The notes beneath the pieces were generated by a model that saw only the letters and a program-made list of their open reading frames with translations, did not search any database and was not told where the DNA came from. This document shows positions 7,434-11,997 of a DNA stretch of 11,997 nucleotides, in pieces. The stretch is from assembly GCA_017560305.1 (NCBI GenBank), contig JAFYOF010000027.1, forward strand, positions 1-11,997. Reading direction: 5' to 3'. Made by a program: the position numbers and the translations under genes. Positions within the stretch are counted from its first letter, which is position 1; each line of letters starts with the position of its first letter. The DNA is from Alistipes sp. (GTDB lineage Bacteria; Bacteroidota; Bacteroidia; Bacteroidales; Rikenellaceae).

Positions 7434-9803
7434 CTATACTGAACCTTGATCGCCTTCGTTTCCATTACCACCACTTTCTGTATTTTGGCCACCCTCATCA
7501 CTACCACCAGTATCGATAGAAGGCCAAGCAGGCTTTGACGCATCAAAGTTAAGGAAGTACTTACCGTTCAACTCAATAATAGCCTGAATAAGTTCAGCAG
7601 TACTATTTGTAGTTGCTTTTGCGTGGTTCATAAGTACCGCTCCGACAGGGGCTGGAGTATATTTTTCGCCCTCAAACTCATTACCCGTCAACATAGAATT
7701 TACGATACCATAAACATAAGGTTTCAATGCTTTTGACAAAGTTCCCTTACCTCCATTATCTCCATTGTTATCATCATTAGTCCAACCACCAATACCCATT
7801 TGGAACATAGCATCGTGAGTGTTAGCCGTATAAATATCATCTGACTTACTTGCAATATCTTTTAACGCATCCTTACGATTCTGCTCTGTTGGCATACTAC
7901 CGCCTCTAGTATCCTGAGCCTGATGGTAGTGGTATTTCATAGTGGATTCTTTATATCCTTCAGCAGTTCCTGCCCAATACATATTGACAGAATTCATCGA
8001 TTTAAAATTAGCCTGTGTTATTTTTCTATCACTATCATCACTCTCCGCCATAGAACCCTCTGAAATCAACATTGGAGCAACATAATTCCAAGATGTAAAA
8101 TTTCCTTCCGATGTATTAGCATTTACCTTTACAACAAGCTTTCCCTTTACATCACCAAGTGTTGTGTTTGGTGTAATAGATTCACCAGACTTATTTCCAT
8201 AAATATATCCCTTAACATCTGCATCATTCAACACATTAGCAATTGCTTCCAACATCATCTTGGCGTTCACGGTTCCATAGGTAAAACCACTCTGAGTTTT
8301 TGGTTTCTGTGCAACAGTAAGAATTACCTCAATATACTCATCTGGATAATTCGCTGTTAACTTTCCCAAGTCAATAAGCGCGCTTTTTACTGTTTTTCCA
8401 ATATCACTGACACTTCCCAGAGAAGCGTCTTCGGTTCCAGCGCAAACCAAAGTCAATTTACCTTTTGCAACATGTTCATAATTATCTTCGTATGTCATTT
8501 GTCTTGAAGCTTCATACCATGCTGCTCCATTCGCATTTCCAATACTTCCAGATGTAATTGTCAATCGGGTGTCAATATTAAATGCTCGAATTCCAGCTTC
8601 ATGCAGTTTTGTCAAACTGTAATTTCCCTGATAACCGCTATCAGTAGCATACCACGCACCTGGCATTGAGATATCAGAGATATATACATTTCGTGGAATT
8701 GTTGTCATCCAGTTATCTACACTAAATACCCAAGGTTTAGAAACTGTAGGACCATTTGGAATATTAAGTTTATGAATCTTACCTGGCTGAAGTTCTGGTG
8801 TTTGGGTAGCACCTGTTGGCTTAAGAGTAATGTTTCTATAACCTTCGCCATCAATTTCAAGGACGACTTTCCATTCTTTACGAATAGCCTCACCTGACAC
8901 AGGAATAGCAAATACACTAAACTCCAAAGACTGATCAATCGTCCAGTCAATTTTTGCGGTAGGCTGAATTACGATTGTTCGCTTTGTTCCTCCTGAAACA
9001 GTTGCATCACCTGTATTTTTGATGGTAAGATCGAAGTTTCCTGCAATGTTCACACCTTCTGGTGCTGTCAAAGTAATTTTATTAACGACAATCTTCTCTT
9101 TTGAATTATTACCCAAAATTTCTTCTGATGACCAACTTCCAATCGAGAACTTCAAGACTGTTGAATAAGGCTTAAAACGCAAATCCACTGACTTTGGATT
9201 ACCATTTTCATCGGTAGGTGTAGCGCCCTTGGTTACAGCATACATAATCACATCTGGCAAACCAGGTTTTCTGGTATCAGGGTTGACCGGAGTACCCTTA
9301 ATCACACCTGTTCCATCAACAGCAAATTCGTTGTACTGCGTGGAAGCGATTGACATAGGCGCAACAACTCCTTTGACATCATTTGTTGGAGTAATAGACT
9401 TACCTGCCTGAACCGCAGGATAGACAGCATAAAAATCAGAGACTGCCTCCTCTCCCCACTGAACGCCATAATCTCCCTGGTGATTGAGTTCCTTGGCGTA
9501 ATGATAAGTCAAACCATTCTCCGTACCTGATGATTCGCCAGGTACTACATCATAATCAGCCTGTTTGCGAGAGCAAGTTGATCCGTAAACAGAAATTGCA
9601 TCACCCTCACACCACTTGATTGCAATGCTAGAACCATTATCATCACCATACACAGTACGAGTTCCATCGTTCGAAATAGCTGTGAACAAAACCTCGCTGC
9701 CAGGTTGTGCAACTGGTATGTACTCATTCTCGAACATATCGTTCTGTGAACAAGATGCCATCAAGCAAACGATGGCAACTGCCATAAAATAAAACTTCTT
9801 CAT
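7434..9803 (-). CDS. Fimbrillin-like lipoprotein with degenerate PI-PLC-like C-terminal domain
   Basis: This 789-residue protein starts MKKFYFMAVA, with lipobox MASC (Cys18); an upstream in-frame ATG would add 30 non-signal residues. Residues about 35-350 look fimbrillin-like (GTRTVYGDD, IKWCEGDAISVYG, DFYAVYP, ending near LQPGKIHKLNIP). Residues about 364-765 resemble bacterial PI-specific phospholipase C: NWMTTIP (364-370), ISDISMPG (375-382), LHEAGIRAFNIDTRL (400-414), YPDEYIEVIL (486-495), TTLGDVKGKLVVKV (547-560, matching the LGDxRGKI motif), GGWTND and APVGAVLMNHA. The residues expected to do catalysis are missing. PGTHDS is replaced by PGAWYATDS, the DIR after GxRxF is NID, and the His-Gly strand is LVCAG (452-456). 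It is therefore probably a binding protein or altered enzyme rather than a classical PI-PLC. An Asp/Asn/Gly loop (676-685) and an acidic Gly-rich tail (764-789) are extra. It lies 37 bp downstream of a small-peptide gene and is probably co-transcribed with it. Confidence 0.78.
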   Translation of the reverse strand: MKKFYFMAVAIVCLMASCSQNDMFENEYIPVAQPGSEVLFTAISNDGTRTVYGDDNGSSIAIKWCEGDAISVYGSTCSRKQADYDVVPGESSGTENGLTYHYAKELNHQGDYGVQWGEEAVSDFYAVYPAVQAGKSITPTNDVKGVVAPMSIASTQYNEFAVDGTGVIKGTPVNPDTRKPGLPDVIMYAVTKGATPTDENGNPKSVDLRFKPYSTVLKFSIGSWSSEEILGNNSKEKIVVNKITLTAPEGVNIAGNFDLTIKNTGDATVSGGTKRTIVIQPTAKIDWTIDQSLEFSVFAIPVSGEAIRKEWKVVLEIDGEGYRNITLKPTGATQTPELQPGKIHKLNIPNGPTVSKPWVFSVDNWMTTIPRNVYISDISMPGAWYATDSGYQGNYSLTKLHEAGIRAFNIDTRLTITSGSIGNANGAAWYEASRQMTYEDNYEHVAKGKLTLVCAGTEDASLGSVSDIGKTVKSALIDLGKLTANYPDEYIEVILTVAQKPKTQSGFTYGTVNAKMMLEAIANVLNDADVKGYIYGNKSGESITPNTTLGDVKGKLVVKVNANTSEGNFTSWNYVAPMLISEGSMAESDDSDRKITQANFKSMNSVNMYWAGTAEGYKESTMKYHYHQAQDTRGGSMPTEQNRKDALKDIASKSDDIYTANTHDAMFQMGIGGWTNDDNNGDNGGKGTLSKALKPYVYGIVNSMLTGNEFEGEKYTPAPVGAVLMNHAKATTNSTAELIQAIIELNGKYFLNFDASKPAWPSIDTGGSDEGGQNTESGGNGNEGDQGSV

Positions 9804-9840
9804 ATTCAATATTTTCTTTATTCGTTTGTTTGATAAGTTA

Positions 9841-10023
9841 CTATTCACCTTCACCCCAAGTATTCGTGAATGTAATGTCATTGAAATCAGCATTATACTC
9901 CTGGCGCTCGATACGACCAGTATCAGAGTTAGGGTTCTTCACCTCCGCTGAGCCTGCAAATGTCTCCTCCAACTCGACACTGAACAATCGAGTGTTGGGC
10001 TTTACATAAAACTTCCTTTTCAT
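9841..10023 (-). CDS. Small 60-residue protein of unknown function, first gene of operon
   Basis: The start MKRKFYVKPNTRLFSVELEE is chosen over an ATG 12 codons upstream because it resembles the short Bacteroidales proteins that open M-K-x-K-x-Y-x-x-P and continue into a Val/Glu-rich stretch and an Ala-Gly-Ser. Residues 18-24 read ELEETFA and are followed by GSAEVKNPNSD. The C-terminal half is acidic and polar, ending NTWGEGE. There is no signal peptide or membrane segment. It is the first gene after a good promoter, 37 bp upstream of the PI-PLC-like lipoprotein gene. The charged front half followed by Ala-Gly-Ser superficially resembles a peptide leader with a cleavage site, but no modification or export gene is in the window, so this is only a possibility. 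No function can be assigned. Confidence 0.72.
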   Translation of the reverse strand: MKRKFYVKPNTRLFSVELEETFAGSAEVKNPNSDTGRIERQEYNADFNDITFTNTWGEGE

Positions 10024-10157
10024 CTTAATTTTGTATTTTTTATTTCTCAATTCACACAATATAATTCCCTGAATGCCAGTCGATTATCCCTCATCATACC
10101 AACCAAGCATCAGAAGCCCGCTCCGAAAAGCGCCTTCCATAAGGAAATTTAACAGCG

Positions 10158-10189
10158 CAAAATTAAACAAAAACAATCGAATAAACAAA
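10158..10189 (-). promoter_or_regulatory. Bacteroidetes-type promoter for the small-peptide and PI-PLC-like lipoprotein operon
   Basis: The minus strand reads TTTG (10186-10189), a 20 bp gap, then TAATTTTG (10158-10165), fitting TTTG/TAnnTTTG. The predicted transcript start near 10152 gives a leader of about 130 nt before the 60-residue gene. It is divergent from the rsmE promoter. Confidence 0.7.
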
Positions 10190-10267
10190 GAGTTACGCCA
10201 TTTTTTTCAAAAATTTTATTAGCCGCCGTTTTTGCGGCAGAGATGGGCAAGTTTCGGTTTTTTATTG

Positions 10268-10275
10268 TATATTTG
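10268..10275 (+). promoter_or_regulatory. Probable -7 promoter box for rsmE
   Basis: TATATTTG matches the Bacteroidetes -7 consensus and lies 26 bp before the rsmE ATG, implying a leader of roughly 20 nt. No TTTG sits at the ideal -33 distance; the nearest, at 10231-10234, is too far away. Confidence 0.6.
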
Positions 10276-10301
10276 CAAAAATATTTACAATCCAAAGAAA
10301 A

Positions 10302-11009
10302 ATGCAATTATTTTACTCTCCTGAAATCATTCCGCCAGTACATACGCTCGGCGACGAGGAGTCGAAGCACTGCGTCAGGGTGCTCAGACTTGGGGTGGGC
10401 GACACACTGCACATCACCGACGGAAAGGGAAACTTATACCTGTGCCGCATTATCGAGGCGCATCAGCACCACTGCACCGTGGAGGTGGTGGAGACACACA
10501 GCGAGTGGGAGAAACTGCCCTATCAGCTCACGATGGCGGTGGCACCGACGAAGAACATCGACCGTTTTGAGTGGTTTTTGGAAAAGGCGACCGAGGTGGG
10601 TGTAACACGCTTTATACCAATCGAATGCGACCACAGCGAGCGCCGCACCATCAAGCACGACCGCGAGATGCGCGTCATCACATCTGCCGTGAAGCAATCG
10701 CTCAAGGCATACCATCCAGAGCTTGACGAGCTGACGCCCGTAAAGAAGGTTATCGCGATGCCGTTTGAGGGTCAGAAGTTCATCGCGCACTGCGACTCAT
10801 CGTTCCCCGCAAGGCCTTATCTGCCCTCGTTGGCGAAGAAAAACGAAAATATTTTAATTTTAATTGGTCCTGAAGGAGATTTTTCGCCCGAAGAGATTAA
10901 TTTTGCACTCGAAAACGGGTTTCAGCCCATCTCGCTGGGCAACCAGCGTCTGCGCACCGAGACTGCCGCTACGGTGGCAACCGTTATGGTCGCAACAATA
11001 AATGGTTAG
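10302..11009 (+). CDS. rsmE: 16S rRNA (uracil-1498-N3)-methyltransferase
   Basis: This 235-residue protein is of normal length for RsmE, a SPOUT-class enzyme that uses S-adenosylmethionine to methylate U1498 in helix 44 of 16S rRNA in the assembled 30S subunit. The N-terminal PUA-like part contains SKHCVRVLRLGVGD (residues 21-34). The SPOUT part carries APTKNIDRFEWFLEKATEVGV (81-101, split by the family's Lys/Glu pattern), then the knot motifs LILIGPEGDFSPEE (185-198) and SLGNQRLRTETAA (211-223). GPEGDFS has Asp where many homologs have a second Gly; this is a tolerated variation rather than a defect. The gene has its own probable promoter and reads into the hyf-like gene 21 bp downstream. 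Base composition looks like that of the flanking core genes. Confidence 0.96.
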   Translation: MQLFYSPEIIPPVHTLGDEESKHCVRVLRLGVGDTLHITDGKGNLYLCRIIEAHQHHCTVEVVETHSEWEKLPYQLTMAVAPTKNIDRFEWFLEKATEVGVTRFIPIECDHSERRTIKHDREMRVITSAVKQSLKAYHPELDELTPVKKVIAMPFEGQKFIAHCDSSFPARPYLPSLAKKNENILILIGPEGDFSPEEINFALENGFQPISLGNQRLRTETAATVATVMVATING

Positions 11010-11030
11010 CAAACAACTAATTACACAACA

Positions 11031-11997
11031 ATGTTCTACATTACACTACTCTCGGCACTCGCTCTGTTGGTGGCGGTGATTTTCATCACGCCTCTGCGCC
11101 AAAAGATGTGGGTAGCCTTTGTTGCCGTTGTGGCAGCTGCTATCGCAATTGCATTTCCTGCGATAAGTTGCCTGGCAAGCGGAGCGAAGGAGTTGGAGAT
11201 TATCCGCATCCAGAGTCCTTTCTTCGGGGCGGAGTCGCTCCAGATGGATGCCCTCTCGGCACTCTTTTCGCTGGTTATCGGCATTGCGGGCGTAGCCACC
11301 CTGCTCTATTCGCGTGGTTATCTCGCTCATTATCTTGACAAAAAATCGTCAGCGCACATCTCGCTGCACTACACCGCTCTGGTGGTGCTGGTGGTGTCGA
11401 TGATGCTGGTCGTTATCTCAAGCGGAGGCTTCTCGTTCCTCTTTGCGTGGGAGTTGATGACCATCGCCTCGTTCATCCTCATTCTGTTTGACGCCGAGCG
11501 TCAGCAGGTGTTGCGCGCGGCGCTGGCATACCTTATTATGATGCATATAGGCTTCGTTATGCTCGTGGCGGGCTTTGCGAAGATTTATGCCATCACGGGA
11601 TCGGGTAATTTCAACGACCTGGCGGTCTGTTTCTCAAGCGGCGGCACGCTGCCAATCTTCATCCTCTTCCTACTCGGTTTTGGTATGAAGGCAGGTCTGT
11701 TCCCTATGCACATCTGGTTGCCTGAGGCGCACCCAGCAGCACCATCGCATGTGTCGGCTATTATGTCGGGCGTGATGATTAAGACCGGTGTCTATGGCGT
11801 GATGCGTGCCTTGTGGTATGTTGTGGATGCGGCGGAGTTGCACACAATCGGTTTGATTATCCTCGCCGTGGGTATCATCACAGGTCTGTGGGGCGTAATC
11901 CTCGCAGCGTTGCAGAATGATGCGAAGCGACTGCTGGCGTATTCAAGCATTGAGAATATAGGTGTGATTTTCATCGGTCTGGGTATCGCGACGCTGG
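11031..11997 (+). CDS. HyfB/NuoL-like proton-channel subunit of a membrane respiratory or hydrogenase complex (runs off right edge)
   Basis: The open frame begins at ATG 11031 and continues for 322 codons without a stop. It encodes a polytopic membrane protein of the proton-conducting transporter family (MrpA/NuoL/HyfB). Family landmarks are QMDALSALF in the N-terminal third, FAWELMT with Glu141, GMKAGLFPMHIWLPEAHP with Lys220 and Glu232, and PSHVSAIMSGVMIKTGVYG. These correspond to the conserved charged residues of the proton path. The wording around EAHPAAPSHVSA is closest to hydrogenase-4 subunit B (HyfB/HycC) rather than complex I NuoL, but the partner genes are outside the window. It therefore cannot be decided whether it belongs to a group 4 hydrogenase, a formate hydrogenlyase-like complex or a hydrogenase-related complex. 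It follows rsmE by 21 bp with no promoter seen between them. Confidence 0.9.
   Translation, partial: MFYITLLSALALLVAVIFITPLRQKMWVAFVAVVAAAIAIAFPAISCLASGAKELEIIRIQSPFFGAESLQMDALSALFSLVIGIAGVATLLYSRGYLAHYLDKKSSAHISLHYTALVVLVVSMMLVVISSGGFSFLFAWELMTIASFILILFDAERQQVLRAALAYLIMMHIGFVMLVAGFAKIYAITGSGNFNDLAVCFSSGGTLPIFILFLLGFGMKAGLFPMHIWLPEAHPAAPSHVSAIMSGVMIKTGVYGVMRALWYVVDAAELHTIGLIILAVGIITGLWGVILAALQNDAKRLLAYSSIENIGVIFIGLGIATL

Noticed and set aside
7434..10023. Classical fimbrial operon (major stalk subunit plus assembly anchor)
   Set aside because: The lipoprotein has a large PI-PLC-like C-terminal domain instead of ending at the fimbrillin region, and no other pilus subunit or anchor gene lies nearby.
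10222..10238. Hairpin GCCGC...GCGGC between the divergent promoters, considered as a terminator
   Set aside because: The stem is only 5 bp, there is no T-run on the plus strand, and no gene ends beside it on either strand.
10243..10605. Plus-strand frame overlapping the start of rsmE
   Set aside because: It is out of frame with rsmE, has no family resemblance, and its translation is Arg/Ser/Thr-rich as expected for a shadow frame.
11036..11330. Minus-strand frames opposite the HyfB-like gene
   Set aside because: They are antisense to a continuous membrane-protein reading frame with strong family motifs and have no coding character.

Overview
The window most likely comes from a member of the Bacteroidales, possibly a Rikenellaceae/Alistipes-like gut bacterium (genus is a low-confidence guess). 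The evidence is five upstream regions carrying the Bacteroidetes -7 box TAnnTTTG (three with a TTTG at the -33 position), AT-rich leaders without Shine-Dalgarno sequences, several lipoproteins with fimbrillin-like domains, and the gene families present.

Layout. From position 1 to about 10020 every gene reads on the minus strand; from 10302 onward genes read on the plus strand. At the left edge are two tandem M3-family metallopeptidase lipoproteins: a complete one (201-2468) and, 32 bp downstream of it, the first 56 codons of a second (1-168). Next come two large paralogous lipoproteins (2619-4814 and 5031-7001). Each has a fimbrillin-like N-terminal region, a low-complexity linker and a C-terminal endonuclease/exonuclease/phosphatase (EEP) phosphodiesterase domain, and each has its own promoter and hairpin terminator. 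Then comes a two-gene unit: a 60-residue peptide of unknown function (9841-10023) followed by another fimbrillin-like lipoprotein (7434-9803). The C-terminal half of that lipoprotein resembles bacterial phosphatidylinositol-specific phospholipase C (PI-PLC) but lacks the expected catalytic histidines. Divergent from this block is rsmE (10302-11009), followed after 21 bp by the start of a HyfB/NuoL-like proton-channel subunit that runs off the right edge.

How it may fit together. The three central lipoproteins share one plan: a lipid anchor, a fimbrillin-like beta-sandwich region, then a C-terminal domain from a phosphodiesterase superfamily. Two carry an EEP domain (the superfamily that includes bacterial sphingomyelinases and DNase I) and one carries a degenerate PI-PLC-like fold. 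This is the most interesting part of the window: a small cluster of predicted envelope proteins that may act on, or bind, phosphodiester substrates such as lipid head groups or extracellular nucleic acid. The substrate is not determined by sequence. The central block appears more AT-rich than the flanking peptidase, rsmE and hyf genes, which fits an accessory segment between core genes.
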